Assembly: GCA_949358305.1 (NCBI GenBank)
Contig: OX442314.1
Coordinates: 1,562,587-1,610,086 of the forward strand
Length of the DNA stretch: 47,500 nucleotides
DNA from: Strigamia acuminata
Lineage: Eukaryota; Arthropoda; Chilopoda; Geophilomorpha; Linotaeniidae
Reading direction: 5' to 3'
The notes beneath the pieces are model-generated. The model did no database searches. It was not told where the DNA came from and saw nothing but the letters and a program-made list of their open reading frames with translations. Made by a program: the position numbers and the translations under genes. Positions 33,299 through 42,728 of this stretch are shown here, piece after piece (positions within the stretch are counted from its first letter, which is position 1; each line of letters opens with the position of its first letter).

Positions 33299-33324
33299 GA
33301 CGGGCGGAAGGGCGATTCCCGGGC

Positions 33325-33362
<38 letters not shown>

Positions 33363-33397
33363 ACGGCCGGCGCCTACGCCGACGGGGCGCGGAGGGC

Positions 33398-33434
33398 GAG
33401 TGCACTGTTCACGCATGTGGGCGCGTGAACAGTG

Positions 33435-33439
<5 letters not shown>
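33398..33439. other. Perfect 17-bp hairpin next to the microsatellite (right arm)
   Basis: Mirror of 13380-13421, stem fully conserved. Confidence 0.85.
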
Positions 33440-33687
<248 letters not shown>

Positions 33688-33709
33688 TTTTTTTTTTTTT
33701 TTTCGCTAG

Positions 33710-34111
33710 TTGCGTCGAGGGGGTGCGTCTGCGCGACCACCGCCGCCGCCGCCGCCACCGACACCGAGTGAAAAGAAGAGCGAGGAGACGGCGCTGGAGG
33801 CGATGGTCGAGAAGATGATGGCGAGGACGGAGGCAAAATTGGAAGCGATGCTGGCGAGAACGGAGGAACGATTCGAGAACATGTTGGAGAGGGTGGAGAA
33901 GAAGTGGATGGGAGCGATGGCCGATGATACGGAGCCGGTGGACGACGAAGGCGACGACAAAGGGGCGACCGGTGGTAAAGGTGGCGAGGAGAGGACCGGC
34001 GGCGACGGCGGCGACGACGACGACGACAGCCACTCTTCGATTCTAATTATTCATTCATTCATTCATTCATTTATGTATTTATTTATTTATTTATTTCCCC
34101 GTGGACCGTAA
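33710..34111 (+). CDS. Acidic helical last-exon ORF behind a long CT tract (right arm)
   Basis: Open reading frame directly after a CGCTAG acceptor at 33704-33709. The acceptor is preceded by a T run and about 250 nt of CT repeat, an extreme polypyrimidine tract. The 133 codons start with a Pro run, then a heptad-like region (EAMVEKMMARTEAKLEAML...), then an acidic Gly/Asp tail. The helix resembles the EAKMEAMEARM part of gene A exon 10, so it may be a diverged or truncated paralogue. No upstream coding exon is visible before the satellite element, so this may be a gene fragment. An AATAAA lies near 34168. No zinc-finger exons follow. Confidence 0.42.
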   Translation: MRRGGASARPPPPPPPPTPSEKKSEETALEAMVEKMMARTEAKLEAMLARTEERFENMLERVEKKWMGAMADDTEPVDDEGDDKGATGGKGGEERTGGDGGDDDDDSHSSILIIHSFIHSFMYLFIYLFPRGP

Positions 34112-34188
34112 ACGAGTGGTTTACAATATTTTTTTTTTTTATTTTTTTTATATTTTTAAGACTGAAGAATAAAGTCTGATTATTGTAT

Positions 34189-34227
<39 letters not shown>

Positions 34228-34359
34228 TACATTTGTACATTCAAAAGTTAAAAATAAAAATTTCAAAAATTACAAAATTACAAAATTACAAAATTACAAA
34301 ATTACAAAATTAACAAAAATTAACAAAAATTAACAAAAATTAAAAGAAAAGGAGAGAAG

Positions 34360-34402
34360 AGACGACGATGGTGGTGGTGGTGGTGGTGGTGGTGGTTTAG
34401 GT

Positions 34403-34433
<31 letters not shown>

Positions 34434-34609
34434 GCGACTACATCACACAGTGGAGTTTCTGGCACGACGACGGAGCCTGCGCGCGCCCATCCCCACCGCA
34501 AGCGCGAAATCCAGTGACAAAATTTGGAAAATGCGACCACGGAGATTGGGCGAGTAGGTTTTCGCGCGCCCTCCCGACACACCGTGGAAATAAAAATAGA
34601 AACATGTAA
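34360..34609 (+). other. Possible Asp/Gly-rich coding exon (right arm)
   Basis: Open frame that reads through a GGT repeat and a GAC repeat into non-repetitive codons (DYITQWSFWHDDGACARP and about 30 further residues) and stops at 34607-34609. No ATG or clear acceptor is seen, so this is a candidate exon only. Confidence 0.2.
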
Positions 34610-34849
34610 ACGAAAATAAAAAACGAGAATGAAAATAAAGATGAGAACGGTAAATGAAAATAAAAAAATAAAACGAAGAAATAAAAGGAGAGCCGAATCT
34701 TTCGACTCCCCCCCACCCTCCCGCAACCTCGCGGGAGAGTGTTCACCATCACTATCTGAAACGAAGAAGGGACCAAACTGAAACGGCACAATGTATGGCA
34801 ATGTCAATGGAATGCGTGTTTGACAATACAGCTTTGCCAGAAACGAAAA

Positions 34850-34925
34850 CTCGCGGGAGCGGGATTCGAACCCTCGATCCACAACTCCGTACGGCAGGTA
34901 ACTCTGCCCGCTCGGCCACCCGGGC
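34850..34925 (-). repeat. tRNA-like sequence, probable SINE head (right arm)
   Basis: Mirror of 12031-12106 with the same intact A and B boxes and the same poor acceptor pairing. Confidence 0.45.
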
Positions 34926-35128
34926 CCGGAGACAAAGCGTCGCTATTTTCGATGACGACGTTTGTCGTTATTACTAATCATTATCGGTTATTGATTATTA
35001 ATCGTCGATTATTAATTAATTATTGATTATTAATTATTAGTTGTCAGTTATTGCCATTATTAGTGTCGTTTATTCATTAATCTTTTTCGCGTCACCGGTC
35101 GACCGACATGCTCTAGCGTCACATCTCG

Positions 35129-35132
35129 CGAG

Positions 35133-35180
<48 letters not shown>
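35129..35180 (+). repeat. GA microsatellite, short and interrupted (right arm)
   Basis: Counterpart of the CT tract at 11649-11846 but about a quarter of its length, with one AAG interruption. The neighbouring CATA tetranucleotide repeat is at about 35272-35320. Confidence 0.95.
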
Positions 35181-35185
<5 letters not shown>

Positions 35186-35406
35186 TGTGAGTGAGTGCAC
35201 TTTTCCCGACCACGCGACGTCTGCGTTTTGCGACCAACTTCGTTCGACGACCGACAGACATTTATCCATTCATACATACATACATACATACATACATACA
35301 TACATACATACATACATACACAACGTGGTAAGTTTCTCCAACGCTATTACCGCGACAACCATTTCGTTCTCGTCAGTCGGCGTCAACTTTTCGTTCCGTT
35401 TTTCAG

Positions 35407-35574
35407 ATGGAACCGAACCGCGAACGAAACGAGGATCCGAGATGGCCGCCCATTCCCGTCGTCACGGTGAGCGCGTTTATTTTCTTCGACGTGTCACGTC
35501 GCCCCGCTTAAAATTTTGCTTTCAGGTTGACATCACCGACGACGACGAAGAAGACGGCAATGGCGCTGTCGTTG

Positions 35575-35631
<57 letters not shown>

Positions 35632-36719
35632 ACAACGACGACGAAGACCTAACCGAGATCGACGCCGCCATGTTGCGCGACGTTAAACGAGGAGTCAAAC
35701 TCGAGGTCGAAGTGAGTAAAAATTTTCGCGTTGCCCCGCGTTACCCGGCGCAATATTTTTGTTCATTCGTTCGTTCCTTCGTTCTCTCTAGACTGGGGCG
35801 GTCGAATTCGAGCTGCCGTTCGAAAAGAAGGAAGGAGAGGAGGGGGAGGAAGAGCCGCCGTCGACCGCGCGGCTCCTGTGGGCGCTGGGAAACCAGCTGG
35901 GAGAGGAGCAACGACAACTGCGTCGAACCACGGACGACGAGTTGGAGAGGTTCAAGCGAGAGATGCGAAGACGGTTGGAGGCGAAGAAGAGAGAACTTGA
36001 TGAGCGGTTGAGACTACAAGAGGTGTCCCACCAGCGCCAAATCCATTTGCGTCTCGAACAGTTGGACCGAGAAAGCGCGGTCTATCGGCGGGCGTGGCGT
36101 CGACAGGAGCGGGAGCAACGAGAGCGGGAGCAGCGAGAGTGGGAGGGATTGGAGCGGGAGCGATTGGAGCTGGAGCAGTCGGAGCAGCAGTGGGAGCGGG
36201 AGCGAGAGCAGCAGTGGCAGCAGTGGCAGCAACAACAACGACGACCACTCGAGTCGGAGCCGGAGTCGGAGTCGGCTCATGACGTGGAGGTGGAGGACTT
36301 AAAAAAAAAGGCGTTGGATCTCGAGAAGCGCCCGAGACAAGAACACGTGAGTGTCTGTCTGTCTCTGTCTCTCTCTCTTTCCCCCCTTCCCATTTCACGG
36401 CGCACGGGGTCAAACTCGATTTCGATTAGACACCGTCCCACCCCGGCCAATTTATTTTCCATTTACTTTGTTTTATTTTACTTTACTTTACTTTACTTTA
36501 CTTTACTTTACTTGTCCCCAGTTGAGTCACTCGCCGACCCGAGAGCCCGACGACCAACCGCCAGCCACCATTGTCGTTGCCGAAGGACCGACCGAAACCC
36601 GAGAGCGATCCGAGTCGGACGAGGCGATGGACGCGGCCACGGCCACGACGAGTGGGTACCGCGAGCACCGGGCCATCGCTCCAACGCGCCCCGACGCGAC
36701 CGATCGACTAATTAATTAG
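35407..36719 (+). CDS. Four-exon Glu/Arg-rich coiled-coil protein (right arm)
   Basis: Exons 35407-35466, 35526-35711, 35792-36346 and 36522-36719 give about 332 aa, all in phase 0. A 5' non-coding exon ends at 35327 (GTAAGT donor), and its acceptor directly precedes the ATG. Exon 1 is MEPNRERNEDPRWPPIPVVT. Exon 2 has an acidic patch and an Ala run encoded by a GCC repeat, then a short LTEIDAAMLRDVKRGVKLEVE segment. Exon 3 carries a long Arg/Glu/Gln coiled coil of roughly residues 130-240 (EREQRERE, QQWQQWQQQQ). Exon 4 is polar. The family is not recognised. The C-terminus differs from the left copy because 24 bp around the stop are missing here. Confidence 0.72.
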
Positions 36720-36854
36720 TTAATTCGTTCGTTTTTATTTATCCCTGTTTCATTTGTTTTCAATTCTTCTTCTTTTTTTTTTTTGTTTTTTTTTTTTTTT
36801 TTCCTCGTTGGCACCGACAATACGTCGTCATCGCCTTTGTTTTTGTTGTTGTTA

Positions 36855-36904
<50 letters not shown>

Positions 36905-36966
36905 TAATAAAAATGGAAAAATGAAATAAAATACAATAAAATATAATAAAATAAAACGAAACAGAA

Positions 36967-37134
36967 TTAATCGGCCAGTCGGCTGTCCAAAATTGACACG
37001 TGTTCGGTCGTGAAGACGTCGCGGATTGAGCGAACACACACAGTCGTCCGTCGAAGCGAGAAGGAAGAGGGCGATGTTGTCGTGGCGACCCACACACGCG
37101 CGTCCGCGTCAGTTTTGGGAAAACCGTCCGCCAT
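36967..37134 (-). CDS. Short ORF, 55 aa, next to the TTAA terminus (right arm)
   Basis: ATG in a good context (GCCATGG) after a CTCTTCTAG that could be an acceptor. It encodes MADGFPKTDADARVWVATTT and 35 further residues and ends in ILDSRLAD. It is convergent with the coiled-coil gene that ends at 36719. No family is recognised. It starts about 50 bp from the CCTTGGGG terminus at 37184. Confidence 0.3.
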   Translation of the reverse strand: MADGFPKTDADARVWVATTTSPSSFSLRRTTVCVRSIRDVFTTEHVSILDSRLAD

Positions 37135-37179
37135 GGCCTAGAAGAGACCGACGGATAAATGGGCGAATGAAACGCTCGT

Positions 37180-37579
37180 TTAACCTTGGGGTATGTGTGC
37201 GGATTTTGTCGGGGGCGAAAGGGTCCCGCTTTTTAACATTACGGCGGCCTATACGTTGTTTCGTTGATCGCGACTGCGATGCGGAATTTGCGGATGTTGT
37301 TTTGGCCGAGTAGTTCGTGCGACCGAGCGCGTTTTGTTCGTTGCTTTTCGGTGTTCGGTGGGTTTTGTGACCGGTCAAGGGTTTCGCTAAAACGTGGTTT
37401 TTGTGACGGGAGGGAGGGGGGGGATCGGGTCGCGTGCTCCGAAAGCGCCGCGACGCGCCGTGACTCTTGATCCGACTCGGGGCGCGTCACGGCGCGGTCG
37501 GAGGACGGCCCTCGCCCCCAAAAACCACACTCCGGGTCACGTGGTCTCGCACCCGACTCCCTCAGTTTTCCCGTTTTCA
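37180..37579. mobile_element. GC-rich module ending at TTAA-CCTTGGGG (right arm, internal)
   Basis: Mirror of 9220-9616, with TTAA at 37180-37183. Confidence 0.4.
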
Positions 37580-38030
37580 GCCCGTTACGGGATCATGACG
37601 GGCCGTTACGGGATCGTGACGGGACCGTCGGCGGCCCGTTAACGGGCCGTTAACGGCCCGCATGAGGTCGTACGGGCCGTCGGCGAGCCGAAGTCCGGGA
37701 ACGAAGGCCGTTACGGGACCGTCACGGGACCGTCGGCGGCCCGTTAACGGCCCGTGCGAGCCGTTACGGGATCGTGACGGGACCGTCACGATCCCGTCAA
37801 CGGCTTGTACGGGCCGTTAACGAGCCGCCAACGGGACCGTCACGATCTCGTAACGGCCCGTACAAGCCGTTGACGGGATCGTGACGGGACCGTCACGATC
37901 CCGTAACGGCCCGCACGGTCCGTTAACGGGCCGCCGACGGTCCCGTCACGACCCCATCACGGCCCGTACAAGCCGTTGACGGGGTCGTGACGGGACCGTT
38001 ACGGGACCGTCGGCGGGCCGTTACGGGCCA
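37580..38030. repeat. Small satellite block upstream of gene C (right arm)
   Basis: Mirror of 8767-9219, same length and no 98-bp core. Confidence 0.85.
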
Positions 38031-38137
38031 TATACGGTATTTTTGCGGAGTCGCGGTCGCGCGAGATTCGTCGCGGTAAAAGCGAATTCATTTACGGTCT
38101 CGGCTACCACTCGAAGTCGACGGCCTCGACTCGCGCG

Positions 38138-38330
38138 GCCACGAAATGGTTTGCGAGCTCGACACCAGATGTCACGACAAACGCGCACGTTGGTCCGACA
38201 GCGTATATCGCGCGAGTGTTTCATTTTCCTCCCGGTTTTCATCGGCACTTCGTCTCCGTTGGTAAGTTTGGTGTTTTGTGTGGTTTCTCTCTCCAATTTA
38301 TTTTCAATTCTCTACTCGTCTCCCACACAG
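38138..38330 (+). promoter_or_regulatory. 5' exon and intron of gene C with shared upstream box (right arm)
   Basis: The stretch ACGAAATGGTTTGCG...CTCGACA-CA--TGTCACGACAA is shared with the equivalent place of gene B (40474-40520). The GTAAGT donor is at 38262 and the acceptor ends at 38330. An upstream ORF starting at ATG 38146 (MVCELDTRCHDK...) stays open to the donor and is closed by a TGA formed across the splice junction, 3 codons before the gene C ATG. Confidence 0.5.
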
Positions 38331-38337
38331 AAGAAAG

Positions 38338-38855
38338 ATGGAAGGAGCGCAGCATGCAGAGGGCGACAAGTCACATTACTGCGCTTTGTGCTGCGGTAAA
38401 TACCCCGACAGTAAGAAACAAACATCCATTTATTTACTTATCAGTTGTTCAATTTATTTATTTATTTATTTTTTAATTATGTATATTTTATTTGATTTTA
38501 ATTTTTTCTCGTTTCAGAACCGAACGGTGTTTTCTGTAAAGATGCCTTTCGTCACTGGCGACGGTACCATAACATCGGCGGAGATGCGGACGATTCCACC
38601 CGAGGGCTGCTACGAATCCATTCGCGCGACCCCGTTCGTTTGGCATTGGTGAGCTTTTAGTTTCTTCGCCGAGTTAACTAGTCAACTAATTTATTTTTTT
38701 TTATTTTTTATTTTTTTTTCAAGGCACTGAGACGGGTGTACCGACACAACGACGGACGCTGTCCGTTTTGCGCGGAAACACCCTTTTTCGAGGATCTCTC
38801 TACCCATTGGGTGGAAGCGCATAGATTTCAAGCACCGACCGCCCACCAGGGATGA
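38338..38855 (+). CDS. Gene C, compact paired zinc-finger protein (right arm)
   Basis: Three exons, 38338-38410, 38518-38648 and 38724-38855, give 111 aa. Finger 1 is CALC, about 18 residues, then HWRRYH. The linker helix has STRGLLRIHSRDP. Finger 2 is CPFC, 11 residues, then HWVEAH, with a short tail. Intron phases and positions match B and the 3' exons of A, so the three genes are paralogues. The 5' intron (38262-38330) has a good GTAAGT donor and a CACACAG acceptor 7 nt before the ATG. The upstream non-coding exon is shared in part with B. The small satellite block ends about 300 bp upstream. Confidence 0.77.
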
Positions 38856-39050
38856 CGGAGACAGCATCGGTGGACCGTGCATTCGATTTTATTTGACCTT
38901 TTTTTGTTTTTTTGTTTTTTTGTTTTTTTTTGTATTGTATGACTTCTTCTTCATTTCTTTTTATTTGTTTTAATTAATTAAAAATAAAAAAAATAAGAAT
39001 AAAAATAAAAATAAAAATAAAAAAAAATCCACATTAATCGTAGTTGTTAT

Positions 39051-39201
39051 TTAACGAGGCGGACGACGGAGTTTTGGTTGCCGGATTCGGTTGTAGCGGG
39101 GCACGCCATTGGTGATGTTCCCGGCGCGCGATTCAAAGTGGCCAAAGTCGCAAATGTTTCGTTGTTGGCTTTGTACGGGGAGAAAAAGGAAAGACCGAGG
39201 T
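39051..39201 (-). CDS. Short C-terminal [18 protein letters not shown] type, copy a (right arm)
   Basis: Inverted copy of 39857-40010. It reads [20 protein letters not shown], then [16 protein letters not shown] and a stop (39051-39053). Convergent with gene C (stop at 38855). The 3' flank (TTAATGTGGATTT) is shared with the 3' flank of gene X, so these tails may belong to one duplicated unit. Confidence 0.38.
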
Positions 39202-39340
39202 CTTAAAATGTGTTTTTTTTTTTTTTGGTTCGTAAAAAAAAAAAATAAATTAATTAATTAATAAATAAAAAAATAAATAAATAAATAAATAAATAAAAAT
39301 TAAACAGAAAATCAAGAAAGAAAAAAAAAAAGAAACAAAA

Positions 39341-39691
39341 CATATTACGGCGAGAGACCGCGCGAACAAATTCGGCGGCAAATTCGAACTCGGCGACCAA
39401 AATTCAAAAATAAACCGATCGACCTTCCGTATCCAACGAGCGAAGCGGGTAAACCGCGAGGTCGGCGAACTGCGAGGAAACATCGTGATCATCGTCGCGA
39501 ACAACGTTTGGCGCGACGAAGACTTCGAAAAAGACAGACACGCTCGGGCACCCGATGGAAGGCAAATCCTCTCGGCGGCGAGCAAAGATGACGAACACGC
39601 GGGTGAGCTAATTGTTTCTTGGATGCTAACGCGGCGCCCGAAGTCACTCGGTTTACTCGCCACCCCGTTGTTTGTTTGTAATAAACGATAG
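39341..39691 (+). CDS. ORF with [17 protein letters not shown] motif (right arm)
   Basis: About 117 open codons. The middle reads [20 protein letters not shown] and then [20 protein letters not shown], and it ends FVCNKR with stop at 39689-39691. A diverged, protein-level similar copy lies on the other strand at 40014-40316 (LPGNITTIVAN...), so this is probably real coding sequence. No start codon is clear, so it may be one exon. A GTGAGC at 39602 could be a donor. Family not recognised. Confidence 0.4.
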   Translation, partial: HITARDRANKFGGKFELGDQNSKINRSTFRIQRAKRVNREVGELRGNIVIIVANNVWRDEDFEKDRHARAPDGRQILSAASKDDEHAGELIVSWMLTRRPKSLGLLATPLFVCNKR

Positions 39692-39856
39692 TGTCGTCCG
39701 ATCAAAAAGTCGTTGCCGCCATTAAAACGAATGAGAAATTCTACGTTAAAGTCTCGTTTTTAACGTTTCGATCGATTTATTTTTGAAACTCGATCGAATT
39801 CAAATTTGCCACTAAACAAGCAAACAAACAAAAAAAAAAAACAAACACATTTTAAG

Positions 39857-40010
39857 ACCTCGGTCTTTCCTTTTTCTCCCCGTACAAAGCCAACAACGAA
39901 ACATTAGCGACTTTGACCACTTTGAATCGCGCGCCGGGAACATCACCAACGGCGTGCCCCGCTACGACCGAATCCGGCAACCAAAACTCCGTCGTTTTCC
40001 ATCTCGTTAA
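39857..40010 (+). CDS. Short C-terminal [18 protein letters not shown] type, copy b (right arm)
   Basis: Open frame after TTTTAAG. It contains [20 protein letters not shown], then [17 protein letters not shown] and a stop (40008-40010). An inverted copy on the other strand at 39051-39201 keeps the same frame and nearly the same residues, which supports coding. It resembles the end of a protein; the upstream part is not found. Confidence 0.38.
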
Positions 40011-40013
40011 AAT

Positions 40014-40316
40014 TCAAACAAACATCCGTCTCTGGGCGCGCAAGCCACGATCTTCTTTCCGTCCCCGATCAACTGGACACGAACGCACTTCCGGGTGGCG
40101 GAATTCGGCCGCCTGGCTTCGACTCCAACTTTCTTTCTCCGGCACGGTTCCCTCGGCATGGGACGCGCCATCGAGAGGATTCGCCTTCCACCGGGTGCCC
40201 GAGCGTGCCTGTCTTTTTAAAGTCTTTGTCGTGCCAACGTTGTTCGCAACGATGGTCGTGATGTTTCCCGGTAGTCTCGTTTGCTGGCTTCGACTCCAAC
40301 TTTCTTTCTCCGGCAC
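40014..40316 (-). pseudogene. Diverged copy of the WxDxDF ORF, frameshifted (right arm)
   Basis: Counterpart of 6479-6727. One base fewer near 40240 (GCGAACAACGTTGGC here, GCGAACAAACGTTGGC on the left) shifts the frame right after LPGNITTIVAN, so the WHDKDF part is lost. This suggests the copy is not under strong selection. Confidence 0.35.
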
Positions 40317-40473
40317 GGTTCTCTCGGCGTGGGATGCCGACCCCGTTCACTCGGCGAGTGCATATCGGAGGGAACGTCGCTAATCGACCGCATGTTTTGC
40401 ACACACGCGCCCGCGTACAATTCCTCGTTGTACCGAGCGCGGTACAGCGCATCTCCGGGCGCTCCGTAGTCCA

Positions 40474-40573
40474 GACGAAATGGTTTGCGGTCTCGACATC
40501 AAGTGTCACGACAACGTGGATCAAGTGCGCGTTTCATCATCCGCCCGGTCCCCGTCGCCACATCGTCTTCGTT

Positions 40574-40628
<55 letters not shown>

Positions 40629-40711
40629 GAGTAAGTTTGATGCTTTGTGTGATCTCCCTTTCCAATTTATTTTCAATTAATTAATTAATTCTTTATTCGT
40701 CTCCCACACGG
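40474..40711 (+). promoter_or_regulatory. 5' exon and GTAA-repeat intron of gene B (right arm)
   Basis: Shares the ATGGTTTGCG...GTCACGACAA box with gene C. The upstream ORF from 40480 reads MVCGLDIKCHDN... for 31 codons up to the donor at 40575. The donor begins a GTAA microsatellite of about 16 units, so many equivalent GTAAGT donors exist in a row. The acceptor position is less clear than in C (CACACGGAAG instead of CACACAG). Confidence 0.45.
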
Positions 40712-40722
40712 AAGAAAGAAAG

Positions 40723-41223
40723 ATGAACGGAGCACCAGCACCACACAGAGAAGAGGGCGGTAGGTCGTATTACTGCGTTTTGTGCGGCGAGCACCCAAAC
40801 GGTGAGAAACATCTATTTATCTACTTATTAGTCGTCCATTTTCTTTTTATTTTTTCATTTTCTTTTATTTTATTTTATTTTTATTTTTCTTATTTATTTC
40901 AGACCCGGACGGCTACTTTTACATGGACATCTTCCGCCACTGGCGACAGCGACACGACATCCGTGAAGGTGCGGACGAGGCCATCCGGGGATTGCTACGA
41001 ATGTATTCGCGCGAGCCCGCTCATCTAGCGTTGGTGAGCATTTAACTCCTTCGTCTAGTTAACCAACCAACTAATTCGTTTCTTCCTCCCTTCCCCCCCC
41101 CTCTTTTAGATATTGGGGCAGGTGCACCAACGCGGCAGACGCTGTCCGTTTTGTGCGGAGACACCCTCTCCAGACAACCTGATTGGCCATTGGACGGAGG
41201 CGCACAGGATTTCGTTAATTTGA
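40723..41223 (+). CDS. Gene B, compact paired zinc-finger protein (right arm)
   Basis: Three exons, 40723-40801, 40903-41033 and 41110-41223, give 107 aa. Finger 1 is split by intron 1: CVLC, about 17 residues, then HWRQRH. Next comes a helix ending in (A)IRGLLRMYSREP. Finger 2 in exon 3 is CPFCAETPSPDNLIGHWTEAH (C-x2-C-x11-H-x4-H). Intron 1 interrupts at phase 1 and intron 2 at phase 0, as in genes C and A, and exon 2 is 131 nt in both B and C. The ATG was chosen because it is the first one after the 5' intron acceptor and lies in the same frame relation as in C. The pair suggests a DNA- or RNA-binding module, but the function is unknown. A convergent ORF lies 136 bp downstream (ends 41360). 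Confidence 0.75.
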
Positions 41224-41359
41224 TCTTTTTCTTTTATTGTATTGTCTCAAATATATAAAAAAAAAAAATAAATAAAATAAAATAAAAAAAAAATAAATAA
41301 ATCCACATTAACCATTGTAATTGTTGTTGTTGTTGTTTTTGTTGTTATTATTATTATTA

Positions 41360-41655
41360 TTACATCATTACATCGTTATTATTACAAACAAACGACTCGT
41401 CCTTGTCGTCCACCGTCTCCAACTCATCCGCTCCCAACTCGTACAGGTCGGTCCCCGGGCCCCCGAGCCTCTTCCTCGTCAAGTTCAACTTCAACGCGAC
41501 CACTTTTGTCTTCTCCCGCATCTTCCTCGTCAGCCTCTCGACTCTCTTTCCGAACTTCGTCGTCGTCGTCGTCGTCGTCTTTGTCTTCTCCTCACGCAGC
41601 GACGATAAAATCGAAACAAAACGTCTTTGATCAGGGCACTGGATCGGCGCGCTTC
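41360..41655 (-). CDS. Gene X, possible last exon convergent with gene B (right arm)
   Basis: Mirror of 5142-5437 with the same frame and stop (41360-41362). It lies 136 bp beyond the stop of gene B on the opposite strand. Confidence 0.35.
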
Positions 41656-41870
41656 TGCGACGTGACCGCGTTTAGGCGCGTGCGGGGGACACGGGAGCGC
41701 GCGAGGGCGCGTCGGGCGAGCGACGGCTGCCGGGAACGACGTAACGAGGGGCGGTGGTGTCGTTACGTTTCGGCGCGACCGTGTAAGAGAGGGAATGAAC
41801 AACAAAATAGATGATAAAACAAAAGAAATCGACCAACATATCCGTCAACTTCGAAACGAGACAGACAAGC

Positions 41871-41914
<44 letters not shown>

Positions 41915-42130
41915 GCGCGCCTCCTCGGCCAGCGCCGGGTCGCCCGTCTTATTGATAGATCGGATTCGTCCCGTTGGCGCCGCTACCACGGTTTCCTTTG
42001 ACGCCGACTCCTTTTATTTTATTTTATTTTATTTTATTTTATTTTATTTTTTTCTCTTGTTTGTTTTGTTTTTTTTTAAATATAAACCGATGGTTGGTTT
42101 GATTAAACCGCCTACTTGTAGGTTAGAAAT

Positions 42131-42413
42131 GAAATGAAATTGTTCGCGGACTTGTCACCAGATGTCACACGGGTTTGTTTATCCACGGTGCACCCTAGCG
42201 CGCGATTGTTTGGCACCAACAACGTTTATCAATTGCCTGTCGATTGTCGAGTGAGTAAACAAATTGGTCTATTAACCACGATCGCGACCACACGTATGCA
42301 CCCGTACACGCGGAACAGCGTACGCCAATACGGCGTGCAAATTCGTTTGGTCGCGTTTCGGTCGCGTCGCTCATGGCGGCGAGAAAACTTGATCGCGGGA
42401 ACAGCTTCATTTC
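42131..42413. promoter_or_regulatory. Inverted-repeat-bounded segment between gene A and gene X (right arm)
   Basis: Bounded by imperfect 18-20 bp inverted repeats (GAAATGAAATTGTTCGCG and CGCGGGAACAGCTTCATTTC). It contains CACCAGATGTCAC, which resembles the box upstream of genes B and C. It lies between divergent gene A (+) and gene X (-), so it could be a two-way promoter or a small MITE-like insertion. Confidence 0.28.
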
Positions 42414-42728
42414 AACTTTTTTTTCTTTTTAATTAGTTTTAATTAACTAACTGATCAATTAATTAATTAATTAATTAATTAATTAATTAATAAAAATAAA
42501 TAAAAATAAAATGAAATAAAATAACGAGACGCAAACGGCCGGGGTAGCGGGCTCGGTGTCCCGCTCGCGGATTTCGCGCGACGTGTTCTGTCGCCCCATC
42601 TTCGATCCCTCGTTCCCGGTTTATCGTCGCTTGTCACTCAATTTATTTTCACATTTTCACGTTGTTCGTTTGTTTTATTTATTTAATTATTTATTTATTT
42701 AATTTTTCTTCTCCCGCGTAGACACCAG

